DNA from: Candidatus Cloacimonadota bacterium
GTDB lineage: Bacteria; Cloacimonadota; Cloacimonadia; Cloacimonadales; TCS61
NCBI GenBank assembly: GCA_018400535.1
Contig: JAGYMQ010000089.1
Span: forward strand, 1-51,854
Direction of reading: 5' to 3'
DNA: 51,854 nt
In this document: positions 36,501-44,919 of the stretch, piece by piece
Layout: every line of letters begins with the position of its first letter
Numbering within the stretch: position 1 is the stretch's first letter
The notes under the pieces: model-generated
Databases searched by the model: none
What the model saw: only the letters and a program-made list of their open reading frames with translations
Told to the model about the DNA's origin: nothing
Translations under genes and position numbers: made by a program

Positions 36501-37949
36501 TCCAACCTGCAAGCAACCGTGGTAGACTACAACGACGTAGAACTTACCTGGGAACAACCTTCGGGACAAGGTGGAGAATTCCTGCATCATACGGGTTATG
36601 ATAATAACGGGATCGGAACAGGTGGAGCAGTGGATTTCATCTGTGCTGCTCGTTTCGATGCAGTAGAGCTAGATGATTTCTACGATGTCACAGCGATCAC
36701 TGAAGTGAAAGTACACATCCATTCAGGTGATTTCAGTGCCGTATCGATCAAGGTATATGAAGGTGGTTCCTTTGGAGATCCGGGAACGGAAGTTTATTCC
36801 GAAGATATCACCGGCAGTGTTACTCCAGCCGATTGGACAGTACACACACTCAACTCCCCCGTACCACTTGTATCTGGTAATGAATACTGGATCGGTTACG
36901 AGATCAGTGCTACAGGAGATCATCCTGCCAGCGTCGATGCCGGACCGATGGTACCCGATAAAGGTGCATGGATGTACTTCAACGGAGCCTGGGACTTGCT
37001 TACCAATCTCGGTGCAACCCTGGACTTCAACTGGTGTATCACAGGTGTAGCCGCACCCCTTAACGACTTGAGTGCCGGCAGAGCTATCCGACCTGTACGC
37101 AAAGCACAACCGGAACTTCCTATGATGCGTACATCGGCTAAACTGGAAGCAGCTTTCGATCGTCCTTCTCGCAGAGCGAACACTATCGAGAACCGTGAGA
37201 CCAGAGCTCTTTCCGGTTACAAAGTCTATCGTGATGGAGCTATGATCGAAGAGATCATGGATCCTAACACACTTACTTACACCGATGAATCACTGGATTC
37301 GGGAACTTATGATTACTATGTGATCGCAGTATATACGGCACCGAACGGAGAATCCGATCCATCTAATACAGCCGAAGCAGAAGTAACACTTCCACCTCCA
37401 ACAAATGCAGCAGCAAGTTCTGCCGGAACGAATATCATGATCCAGTGGGATGCTCCAAACCGCAGTCTGGAAAGCTACACGATCTATCGCGATGATCTGA
37501 CAGATCCAGTTGCAACAGGTGTAACGAATAATTTCTATGTCCATGAGAATGTGCCGACCGGAAATTACATCTATTACGTTACAGCAGTTTACAGTGGTGG
37601 ATATGAATCGGATTATTCCAACGCTGCTATTATCGAAGGACACGTAGATGCCAACGGTATTCTTGTACCGACTGTTACAGAACTCAGTGGTAACTATCCG
37701 AATCCTTTCAACCCGGAAACGCAGATCAAATTCAGCCTGAAAGAAGCAGCAAACGTTACTCTGAACATCTACAACCTGAAGGGACAGAAAATGCGCACTT
37801 TGGTCGATGGAGAGCTCAGTGCGGCATATCACACGATCACATGGGATGGTAGAGACGATAACAACAACAACGTTTCAAGCGGTGTTTATTTCTACAAAAT
37901 GCGGACCGAGGAATACAATTCCACCAAAAAAATGATCCTGATGAAATGA
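33540..37949 (+). CDS. Secreted M14 zinc carboxypeptidase with multidomain tail and T9SS/FlgD-like C-terminus
   Basis: The 1469-residue product has a signal peptide (MMKKALTVFLLFSLIIINLFA). The M14 domain spans about 105-370: zinc ligands His159 and Glu162 in GGIHGDEVG, the NPDGR and NGVDLNRD motifs, third ligand His261 in TTYHSG, and catalytic Glu332 in SMEIS. Then follow a CarboxypepD_reg domain, a discoidin-like domain, a long middle region with a flavodoxin/GATase-like segment (about 695-890), another CarboxypepD_reg, a beta-jellyroll, fibronectin-like domains and the NYPNPFNPETQIKFS ... GVYFYKM ... KMILMK module. The last 490 codons are visibly more GC-rich than the rest. It probably trims peptides outside the cell. 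Confidence 0.92.
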   Translation: MMKKALTVFLLFSLIIINLFANRQKEMEIRVYFEDQNDLENLAALNLNGDIYPNGEAVLYVNSKQFSQIQALGLDYNILREDTSYDGFWENRDLTRDFYHTADEIIALADSLANAFPAICEKHVFGYSVQNRELGALKITDNVTMDENEPEVMFDGGIHGDEVGAAENCIRFARDLCLDYGTDPIITNLIDNREIWIYYMVNPDGRVADNRENANGVDLNRDAGYMWDAWGGSPGAFSQPESKALRNATYSRQFVVHTTYHSGTEFISCPWSYRADQCPDYGHIMDLAGIYSNTSTYANMSYGQGCTGMYPINGSTKDTNYGAAGAISWSMEISYSKHPPASQIQLYYNRNKPAMIAMIEYAGYGLEGVVTDATNGEPIAAAVFINDYFPCYTDPAVGDYHKYVLPGIYDLTIVANGYETQTITDVQVTANNSTATDFQLQPEDGQYIYRIVSSQIPDNNTADEGDTPGIIGAPDNRNYSIGKNGWVIVDMQYPISDGPGNDIKIHEGDTSPESFDCYASDSVDGPWEFLGTGTGTTEFDLAMGSIIEAQYIKIVDDGDGAQTAANAGFDLDAIEALESSPGVYLGLMNYEIDDSAGNNNGRIDPGETVDLSTELRNNGDQLAENTTGTILTTSPYITLDVNTANFGNISPNQTEVAVFTLTADASTPLGTTAEFTLEVSANGGNYTNSFEMEFIVGQIPVVIIDLDENLNSASAMQNALNDLGITSEYLTAFPADLNLYTTVFLALGIYSDNHVLSSGEGTQLADYLDNGGYLYMEGGDTWYFDTQTAVHPMFNINATGDGTSDLGPINGETGTFAESMHYSYSGDNNWMDHIEPTGSAFDFFRNQLPDYGCAVAYDEGSYRTIGTSFEFGGLDDGAFTKEDLMAEYVDFFDLGGTGPNFGYIEGTVTLDGGTGNVEDVEIEVGNLTVNPDASGNYSLELLPGTYDVTATLTGYEPFTAEDVVVEENQITDLNIILEYIPATFDPPSNLQATVVDYNDVELTWEQPSGQGGEFLHHTGYDNNGIGTGGAVDFICAARFDAVELDDFYDVTAITEVKVHIHSGDFSAVSIKVYEGGSFGDPGTEVYSEDITGSVTPADWTVHTLNSPVPLVSGNEYWIGYEISATGDHPASVDAGPMVPDKGAWMYFNGAWDLLTNLGATLDFNWCITGVAAPLNDLSAGRAIRPVRKAQPELPMMRTSAKLEAAFDRPSRRANTIENRETRALSGYKVYRDGAMIEEIMDPNTLTYTDESLDSGTYDYYVIAVYTAPNGESDPSNTAEAEVTLPPPTNAAASSAGTNIMIQWDAPNRSLESYTIYRDDLTDPVATGVTNNFYVHENVPTGNYIYYVTAVYSGGYESDYSNAAIIEGHVDANGILVPTVTELSGNYPNPFNPETQIKFSLKEAANVTLNIYNLKGQKMRTLVDGELSAAYHTITWDGRDDNNNNVSSGVYFYKMRTEEYNSTKKMILMK

Positions 37950-37998
37950 TACGGTGAAAATGATATTTTATGTTATGAGAAAAAGAATTAGAGGAAAA

Positions 37999-40900
37999 AT
38001 GTATAAAAATTTTTTTATGATATTATTTGTGATTTTGTTGCCTTTTATGATAGAAGCTACATCAAGTTTACAGATAATTTCCCAGTCTGACCAGGCCTTG
38101 AATTTATCCTTTGAGCTTCAAAACTATGACCTGAACGAAGTGAAGATCAACGGCAAGCATTACAAAAAAATTGTAGCCCAAGAGAATTTTCTTCCCAACC
38201 AATCAGGGGCGCCTGATCTCCCCACCTATAGCAATTTCATCTGTCTTCCACAAAATGCCAGGATAAAAATGAGCTATAATATAGGGAAGAGGGAGATTTA
38301 CAAGAATATATTAATTTCTCCAGCTCCAGTTATTCCTTGGGAAAATGAACCGGGCCCATTGGTTTATAACGAAAATGCTGCAATTTATCAGCAGGACGAA
38401 CTTTATCCGTTGCAACCGGTAAAGATTTCCAAAAAAACAAAAATTCGAGGTATCGATGCTGTGATCATCTCAATTTCGCCTTTTCAATATAATCCTGTGC
38501 AGCGAGAATTGCAATTGCTCCACGATATTGAGATAAAAATCGATTTCACCGGTGGAAATAAACAGTTTGGCGAAAGAAGATTGCGAAATCCTTATTGGGA
38601 TCAACTTTTTCAAAATATTTTTTTGAATGCTGCTGTTCTCGACAATGTCGAATACTCTTTCTCGCAAGGAAGACCAGATGGCTATGAATATCTGATCATT
38701 TCTCCTGATGATCCAATATTTTTGAACTGGGCAGATTCGATCAGAGTATTCCGCAATGAACAGGGGATAAAAACAGGTATCGTTACTACAACAGAAATTG
38801 GCAGTAATTCAGCAGTAGCGATCGAAAATTATATAAATAATGCCTATGAAAGCTGGGATATTCCACCTGTAGCTATCTTGATCCTGGGAGATTATGGCAC
38901 GACGGGAAATACTGTGGCAGCCCCGATTTGGAATGGATATTGTGCTTCCGATCATATCTATGCAGATGTTGATAATAACGATCAAGAAGATATTATCCTG
39001 GCACGAATTGCAGCTCAAAATGAATCGCATCTTTCCAGTATGATCACAAAATTTATGAATTATGAGCGTAATCCACCTACAAATCCCGAATTTTATAATC
39101 ATCCAATTACTGCTTTGGGCTGGCAGACTGAGCGCTGGTTCCAAATCTGTTCAGAAGCTGTTGGTGGTTTTTGGAATAATGCTCTGGATAAAAATCAGAC
39201 GCGCATCAATGAAATCTATGACGGAAATCCAGCCATTGATCCCTGGTCAACAGCAACAAACACGAATATCATTATGAATGTTTTTGGTCCGGATGGATTA
39301 GACTATATTCCAGATTCGCCTGCTGTGCTCGGCGGCTGGAATGGTGGTTCAGCTGTTGATATTAATAATTCAATAAATAACGGTGCTTTCATGATGCTGC
39401 ATCGTGATCACGGCGGAGTTACAGGCTGGGGAGAACCTGACTACGATATCAATGATTTGAGTGGATTATCGAATGAAGACCCAATATTTGTTTTCTCGAT
39501 AAATTGTCTCACTGGAAAATATAATTATGGTGGAACTTGCTTTGCAGAAGCTTTTCATCGTCACGAATACGGAGCGCTCGGCTTGATAGCTGCTTCAGAA
39601 GTTTCCTATTCTTTTGTGAATGATACTTTTGTCTGGGGAATGTTTGACGAAATGTGGCCAGATTTTCTTCCCGATATGGGAAATCCACCTACTTCTTCTC
39701 ATTGGATCAGACCAGCTTTTGCTAACGCTGCTGGAAAATATTTCCTGATGCAATCACAATGGCCATATAATACCAATAATAAAGAAGTTACCTATAATCT
39801 TTTTCACCATCACGGAGATGCTTTTAGCTCGGTTTATACCGAAATGCCGCAGCAATTAACTGTTTCTCATTCGGACGAACTCGTTGCTGGTTTGCAAAAT
39901 TTCAGCGTTTCAGCAGATGAAGGCGCGTGGATCGGTTTATCGGTGGACGGAGAATTGATCGCAGCCGCACAAGGAACTGGTGATGTCACTAATCTGAATA
40001 TCCCGCCGCAAACTCCTGATAATGTGATGAAGGTTACAGTCACAAAACAGAATTTTTATCGCTATGAAGGTGAAGTCCAGATCATTTCCCTCGGACAGTA
40101 TGTGATCTGTGATAGCGTTCATTACACAGAAATCGGTGGTTATTTGGATGGAAAATTGCAATCTCTTGATACGCTTTCACTGGATATTGAACTAAAAAAT
40201 ATTGGACTTGAACCTACTTCGGGCGACATTCTTTCCATATTAACTACAGATTCTGACCTGGTCGAAATTTTAGCTGGTGATGCCACAACTTCTCAAATCG
40301 CAGCAACTGATTCTGTTCTTCTGGAAAATGCTTTCGAGATAGCTTTGTTGCAAAATATTCCAGACGAGACAATGATCGAATTTAACGTAATCAACTCTTC
40401 AGGAACAGAAAATTGGAGCAGCACTATCTATCTTCATTGCAATGCTCCGGAGCTGGAATTCAGTTTCTTTTCGATCGAAGCTTTAAATAATGATGATAAT
40501 ATTCTGGAACCCGGCGAAGAAGGTGATATCGATCTTTCCTTTTCAAATATTGGCAGTGGATTCTCTCATGATGCACTTGTTTTGCTAACAACGTCAGATC
40601 CCTATATTACTATCGATGGCGCCAGCAATATCACTCAAATCGCTCCCGATGAAACAGTGTGGACAGATTTTCCCATAAATATTTCTGTCGCTCAAAATTG
40701 CCCGTTGGAATATTTTGCTGAATTGGAGATCATCATCATGGATGTTGGCGGATTGACAACTCAAGCTTCTATGCAATTACCGATCGGATTTTTCTCCCAC
40801 AATTTTGAAAATGGCGAAGGAGAATGGCAACATTATCTCCTTGATGATGATTTCATTGATGAATGGCATCTGGAAGATTTTCGCAATAACACATTTGGCG

Positions 40901-41652
40901 GAAATTATTCTATGAAATGCGGAGGTTCAGGATCAGCAAACTATGGAAATTTTATCTATGCCGCTTTGGAAATGCCTGAAATCGAACTGGTTGAAAATAC
41001 AAGAATAAAATTCTTTCACTGGATGGACGTAGGCGCAAATAATAATGGAGTTACCTGGGATGGCGGTTTGATCGAAATTTCTGTCAACAATGGTGAATGG
41101 GAGCAGATCGCTCCTGTCGGCGGGTATCCTTGCACGACTCTAAATCTACCAAATTCGCCATTTATTCCTGAAACAGAAGTTTTTGCTGGCACATTTGATT
41201 GGCAGGAAGAAGAAATCGATCTGTCAGATTATTCTGGAACAGCTAAATTACGCTTTGTGATGGGTAGTGCTGGTTTAATTACGGGCGAAGGTTGGTATAT
41301 TGACGATGTGAATATCATGAATTATACGGAAACACAAACTGAGATCGTCCCAGAAATTGGAACAAAATTATTGGGAAACTACCCCAATCCCTTCAATCCG
41401 ACCACTACGATCAATTTTAGCTCTCAACAGAACGAAAAGATCGAAATTAATATCTTTAATTTGAAAGGACAAATCGTAAAAACTTTTGAGTGCCGTGTTG
41501 ATCCAGAAAATTTGAATTCTCCTTTCACTCATTCATTTATTTGGGATGGAAAAGATGAAAATGATAGACCTGTCGGAAGCGGCGTTTATTTCTATCAAAT
41601 GAAAGCAGACGGGAAGGCTGTAGCCAGCAGAAAAATGCTGCTTTTAAAATAG
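37999..41652 (+). CDS. Secreted C25 (gingipain-like) cysteine peptidase with T9SS/FlgD-like C-terminus
   Basis: The start is ATG 37999 (MYKNFFMILFVILLPFMIEA) behind GAGGAAAA; the track start lacks such a site. The 1217-residue protein has a propeptide (about 25-230, C25 propeptide-like), then a C25 catalytic region beginning YEYLIISPDDPIFLNWADSI. Candidate catalytic residues are His471 in HRDHGG and Cys503 in SINCLTG, spaced as in gingipains. Repeated Ig-like blocks (LEPGEEGDIDLSFSNIGSG), a MAM-like jellyroll and the C-terminal NYPNPFNPTTTINFS ... GVYFYQM ... RKMLLLK module follow. Because it carries its own sorting module it is more likely a secreted protease than the PorU sortase, although PorU belongs to the same family. 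It is 49 bases downstream of the M14 gene and likely co-transcribed. Confidence 0.9.
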   Translation: MYKNFFMILFVILLPFMIEATSSLQIISQSDQALNLSFELQNYDLNEVKINGKHYKKIVAQENFLPNQSGAPDLPTYSNFICLPQNARIKMSYNIGKREIYKNILISPAPVIPWENEPGPLVYNENAAIYQQDELYPLQPVKISKKTKIRGIDAVIISISPFQYNPVQRELQLLHDIEIKIDFTGGNKQFGERRLRNPYWDQLFQNIFLNAAVLDNVEYSFSQGRPDGYEYLIISPDDPIFLNWADSIRVFRNEQGIKTGIVTTTEIGSNSAVAIENYINNAYESWDIPPVAILILGDYGTTGNTVAAPIWNGYCASDHIYADVDNNDQEDIILARIAAQNESHLSSMITKFMNYERNPPTNPEFYNHPITALGWQTERWFQICSEAVGGFWNNALDKNQTRINEIYDGNPAIDPWSTATNTNIIMNVFGPDGLDYIPDSPAVLGGWNGGSAVDINNSINNGAFMMLHRDHGGVTGWGEPDYDINDLSGLSNEDPIFVFSINCLTGKYNYGGTCFAEAFHRHEYGALGLIAASEVSYSFVNDTFVWGMFDEMWPDFLPDMGNPPTSSHWIRPAFANAAGKYFLMQSQWPYNTNNKEVTYNLFHHHGDAFSSVYTEMPQQLTVSHSDELVAGLQNFSVSADEGAWIGLSVDGELIAAAQGTGDVTNLNIPPQTPDNVMKVTVTKQNFYRYEGEVQIISLGQYVICDSVHYTEIGGYLDGKLQSLDTLSLDIELKNIGLEPTSGDILSILTTDSDLVEILAGDATTSQIAATDSVLLENAFEIALLQNIPDETMIEFNVINSSGTENWSSTIYLHCNAPELEFSFFSIEALNNDDNILEPGEEGDIDLSFSNIGSGFSHDALVLLTTSDPYITIDGASNITQIAPDETVWTDFPINISVAQNCPLEYFAELEIIIMDVGGLTTQASMQLPIGFFSHNFENGEGEWQHYLLDDDFIDEWHLEDFRNNTFGGNYSMKCGGSGSANYGNFIYAALEMPEIELVENTRIKFFHWMDVGANNNGVTWDGGLIEISVNNGEWEQIAPVGGYPCTTLNLPNSPFIPETEVFAGTFDWQEEEIDLSDYSGTAKLRFVMGSAGLITGEGWYIDDVNIMNYTETQTEIVPEIGTKLLGNYPNPFNPTTTINFSSQQNEKIEINIFNLKGQIVKTFECRVDPENLNSPFTHSFIWDGKDENDRPVGSGVYFYQMKADGKAVASRKMLLLK

Positions 41653-41744
41653 CAATATATAAAAACATAAGCATTAATTCATCAATATTCGTTTTGATAG
41701 ATGATGGTCAATAATTTTATGATCGCAATTGAGTGAGAGGAAAA

Positions 41745-42347
41745 ATGCAGATAATTTTTTCCGAGCAAGCTCTAACTTATATACTTCCCATTTTGATCTT
41801 CATTTCTCGCATCTTCGATGTGACGCTGGGAACGATACGCATTATCTTTGTCAATCGAGGAATGCGTTTTCTGGCACCGATCATTGGATTTTTTTAAGTT
41901 CTGATCTGGTTGATCGTCATCAGCAGAGTGATGCAGGATATCAATTCGCCACTCAATTATATTGCCTATGCTGGTGGTTTTGCGATGGGAAATTTTATAG
42001 GAATTCTCATTGAGCAAAAATTGGCGGTCGGCATCACATTGATCAGGATCATTACCAGCAAAAAGGCAAATGAATTGCTGAAAGAATTTCGATCAAAGGG
42101 TTATGCGGTGATCAATGTTCCGGCATTAGCGAATGGTGGAAAGGTTGAGATCATCTTTTTGCCAGCGCGTCGCAAAGATATCAGAAATATTATTTCCACA
42201 GTGAAACAGTATAATCCAAACGCTTTTTATACGATCGAAGATGTTCGTCAGCTCAGTCAAGGTGCTTTACCTGATATTTCTTATAATTCCAGACACTGGT
42301 TTAGTCCGTGGCATAGATTATTTCGTTATCGGCGCAAGACCAAATAG
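41745..42347 (+). pseudogene. DUF2179/UPF0316-type membrane protein interrupted by an in-frame stop
   Basis: From ATG 41745 (ribosome-binding site GAGAGGAAAA) the frame reads [19 protein letters not shown], then [18 protein letters not shown] and APIIGFF, a TAA at 41895-41897, and continues in the same frame as VLIWLIVISRVMQDI through to 42347. The joined 200-residue product is the UPF0316/DUF5698+DUF2179 membrane protein: three N-terminal helices plus a C-terminal DUF2179 domain (GYAVINVPALANG, VEIIFLPARR). The family usually has Glu at the stop position (GFFE), so GAA to TAA is one base. This may be a true pseudogene or a base error; the ORF track lists only the 3' part from an internal GTG/ATG. 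Confidence 0.8.
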
Positions 42348-42444
42348 AACGGTTGGGGTAAAAAATCAAATTTAATATAAAAACCATTTGACACCTGAAC
42401 CGTTATTTTTACTTTGGCGTCTCATAAATTTATAAGTGTATTCA

Positions 42445-42519
42445 GGGCCTGTAACTCAGTGGTAGAGTATCTGCCTTTTAAGCAGAGAGTCGATGGTTCG
42501 AATCCATCCAGGCTCACCA
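42445..42519 (+). tRNA. tRNA-Lys (anticodon TTT)
   Basis: Acceptor GGGCCTG pairs with CAGGCTC (one G-U), followed by ACCA encoded in the gene. Anticodon stem TCTGC/GCAGA encloses CTTTTAA, giving TTT. The T-arm GATGG-TTCGAAT-CCATC is complete. TTGACA occurs about 40 bases upstream, but no convincing -10 box accompanies it. Confidence 0.95.
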
Positions 42520-42527
42520 TATTCGGC

Positions 42528-42602
42528 GTCCCGTTGGTCTAGTGGTTAGGACTCAGGATTTTCATTCCTGCAGCAGGGGTTCGACTCCCCTACGGGATAC
42601 CA
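42528..42602 (+). tRNA. tRNA-Glu (anticodon TTC)
   Basis: Acceptor GTCCCGT pairs with ACGGGAT (first pair G-U), then ACCA. Anticodon stem CAGGA/TCCTG encloses TTTTCAT, giving TTC. T-arm GGGG-TTCGACT-CCCC. Only 8 bases separate it from tRNA-Lys, so the two are one transcript. Confidence 0.94.
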
Positions 42603-42606
42603 TTTT

Positions 42607-42636
42607 AAAAGAGCTGCAATTGTGGCTCTTTTTTTA
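42607..42636. terminator. Bidirectional terminator between tRNA-Glu and selB
   Basis: AAAAGAGC and GCTCTTTTTTT form an 8-bp stem with a 10-base loop and flanking A- and T-runs. It ends the tRNA transcript and overlaps the selB stop on the other strand. Confidence 0.8.
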
Positions 42637-44550
42637 TTTGTTTTTCAAGACCCGGAATTCGTCTTTGCGCAGAGTCATTCCAATCCCATCAAAATATTCC
42701 AATAATAAGATCGCTGTTGTCCGATTGGTCGATAGAAGGTCTCTGAATTCTGACAATCTAATGCCTTCAGGATGCTTATCCAAATAAGATCTGAGCACAT
42801 TTTCCGCTTGTTTCAAAAAAGATGAAAGGAAATATTTTCCTTCCAGAACACTCAATATCTTTTGTTCAAAAAAATAGGATAGCATCTGTTTGAGCATATT
42901 TTCACTGATCTTTGGAAATTCTTTTCGAATGTTTTGAAAACTGTGTGCCAGCTCTCCGTTTTGTTTAAAATAAGTTTCGATCTCATTCAATCTGGATCGC
43001 AATTTTGCCTTGATTTGAATTTTGTGTTTTGCTAATTTCCAGCTCTCACCGATTTTCTCAATTTTGTGATGGTTCGCTAATTCTGATAATATATTTTCCA
43101 AAACTATTTCGGCATTTTTTTTCTTTTCTCTAGAAAAAAAGCTTTTCATCTCTTTTGAGGTTAAGCCATTTTCCAGCAGCGGATTTTGCTGATGATGAAT
43201 GGCTAATTGCTTTAGAATTTTTTGTTGATATTTTTTCCACAATTTTTCGGTGAGAAAGACCAATTCATTTTCATCCCAAAAAACAACAATGTCTCTGACA
43301 GCATTTTTTTTGATAAATTCAGCTATTTCTTGCGGTGTTTGATTGATCATCTGAGAAATTTCTGTGTGAGAAATCGCTCGATTCACTTTATTTACTTCTG
43401 CCCAGATGATCTCTTCCAAATTTCCTGAAGCAATTCCTTCCACGATCCTGATCTGTTTACGACGTTTGCGACGATGATGCAATGGATAGGGATCAACAAC
43501 TGAACCACCGCCCAAAGTGAGATCGCCAGAAGAATTCCTGATCACAAATTTATCGCCAAATTGCACGATGATCTTCTGTGGAAGATAAATCTGTGCTAAA
43601 CTGGTTTGTCTCTTTTCCAAACTTTCTTTGTTCAATAAATGCATTTTGGCGAACAAACGGTTAGCTCCAAATAAAAAGATCACATTACTCCAATTTCCTA
43701 AGTGGCGATCTGCAAAAATCGTAACTTTGACATCGATAAGATCGCTGGCTTGGATCAAACTGTCTGATAGAGCCATTCCTGTCTGGATCTCTTCATGCTT
43801 TGCTCCGGTAATATTCAGAGAAGCGCGATCTCCAGCAAAGATCTTTTCTACTTCTTCGCCGTGATGCTGCAAAGCTCTGATCCGCAGTTCTTTGTGTGCT
43901 GGCAACAAATAGATATTGTCCTTTCTGGAGATCGAACCGGAAATCACCGAACCATTCACTATTGTTCCAAATCCCTTTTTGGAAAAGAAGCGATCGATAT
44001 ACATACGAAAAATGCCTGCACTATCTTTCACATTCACTTTTTCACACAGTTCTATTATTGATGTGATCAATTCGGGAATTCCTTTTTTGGAACGAGAAGA
44101 AACTTCTAGAATAGGAGCATTTTTCAGAAAAGTATCAGAAGTAAATTCTTTGATCTCATCTTTAGATAAAGCCAGAAGTTCTTCATCGACCAGATCGATT
44201 TTTGTGAGGACGATCAGACCATATTTGATCTGCAGCATTTGCATGATCTGCAAATGTTCTTCTGTTTGAGGCATTACGCCTTCATCTGCAGCAATGATCA
44301 ACAGCACCAAATCAATACCAGCAGCTCCTGCAACCATCGTTTTGATGAAATCAACATGGCCCGGCACATCAACAATCCCGATGCTGTTGCCATTCGGTAG
44401 ATCAAGGTGTGAAAAGCCAAGATTTATCGTGATCCCGCGTTCTTTTTCCTGCTTGTGTGTATCACAATCAAAACCAGTCAATGCCTTGATCAATTCTGTC
44501 TTTCCATGATCGACATGACCAGCTGTACCTAAGATCAAATGTTTTTTCAT
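42634..44550 (-). CDS. selB: Selenocysteine-specific elongation factor
   Basis: GTPase that delivers selenocysteinyl-tRNA to recoded UGA codons. The 638-residue protein begins LILGTAGHVDHGKTELIKAL (G1), with ERGITINLGF (G2), IVDVPGHVDF (G3) and LTKIDLVDEE (G4). EF-Tu-like domains 2 and 3 follow (FGTIVNGSVISGSI), then the SelB-specific C-terminal winged-helix repeats (KYFLSSFLKQAENVLRSYL). The G1/G2 pattern and the long C-terminus distinguish it from EF-Tu and eIF2-gamma. The ribosome-binding site is AAAGGAAAATGAT. selA, selC and selD are not in the window. Confidence 0.95.
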   Translation of the reverse strand: MKKHLILGTAGHVDHGKTELIKALTGFDCDTHKQEKERGITINLGFSHLDLPNGNSIGIVDVPGHVDFIKTMVAGAAGIDLVLLIIAADEGVMPQTEEHLQIMQMLQIKYGLIVLTKIDLVDEELLALSKDEIKEFTSDTFLKNAPILEVSSRSKKGIPELITSIIELCEKVNVKDSAGIFRMYIDRFFSKKGFGTIVNGSVISGSISRKDNIYLLPAHKELRIRALQHHGEEVEKIFAGDRASLNITGAKHEEIQTGMALSDSLIQASDLIDVKVTIFADRHLGNWSNVIFLFGANRLFAKMHLLNKESLEKRQTSLAQIYLPQKIIVQFGDKFVIRNSSGDLTLGGGSVVDPYPLHHRRKRRKQIRIVEGIASGNLEEIIWAEVNKVNRAISHTEISQMINQTPQEIAEFIKKNAVRDIVVFWDENELVFLTEKLWKKYQQKILKQLAIHHQQNPLLENGLTSKEMKSFFSREKKKNAEIVLENILSELANHHKIEKIGESWKLAKHKIQIKAKLRSRLNEIETYFKQNGELAHSFQNIRKEFPKISENMLKQMLSYFFEQKILSVLEGKYFLSSFLKQAENVLRSYLDKHPEGIRLSEFRDLLSTNRTTAILLLEYFDGIGMTLRKDEFRVLKNK

Positions 44551-44739
44551 ATCATTTTCCTTTCAACGGAAAATTTTCTAATACTTTTTTTCAGTCAAGC
44601 AGAGATATGATCTTCTTTTTTGTTAAACGATGTTTCCAAGCGAGAGATATTTTTTCATCACGATTGAATATCGATCAAAAATCTTGACACCAAATCAAGC
44701 ATATAAATTTTGCAAAACATAATGTGTTTCTTTGAATGT

Positions 44740-44826
44740 GCCGAAGTGGTGAAATTGGTAGACGCAGTGGATTCAAAATCCTCCGAGTTTTTACTCGTGC
44801 CGGTTCGAGTCCGGCCTTCGGCACCA
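44740..44826 (+). tRNA. tRNA-Leu (anticodon CAA)
   Basis: Class II tRNA of 87 bases with a long variable arm (CCGAGTTTTTACTCG). Acceptor GCCGAAG/CTTCGGC, then ACCA. The anticodon loop TTCAAAA gives CAA. The anticodon stem GTGGA/TCCTC contains one T-T mismatch. T-arm GCCGG-TTCGAGT-CCGGC. Confidence 0.94.
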
Positions 44827-44919
44827 TAAATTTTGGAGGTTGCTCATTTTTTCTGTAATATTGTGGCAATTGAAAGAAGCCGATTTTTTATTTTTACAAT
44901 TTTTTTAGGAGGAATTTAT

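Noticed and set aside
37999-41652. C25 peptidase considered as PorU, the type IX sortase
   Set aside because: It carries its own C-terminal sorting-type module and a gingipain-like layout with Ig repeats; PorU assignment needs phylogeny.
33540-41652. Repeated Asn/Asp/Gly-rich stretches looked at as DNA repeats or CRISPR
   Set aside because: The similarity is at protein-domain level with no regular identical DNA repeats or spacers; no CRISPR array or insertion sequence was found in the window.
44681-44712. TTGACA upstream of tRNA-Leu, and a similar one upstream of tRNA-Lys
   Set aside because: Neither has a convincing -10 box at 16-18 bases (TATAAA after tRNA-Leu's TTGACA is only 12 away), so I do not list them as promoters.
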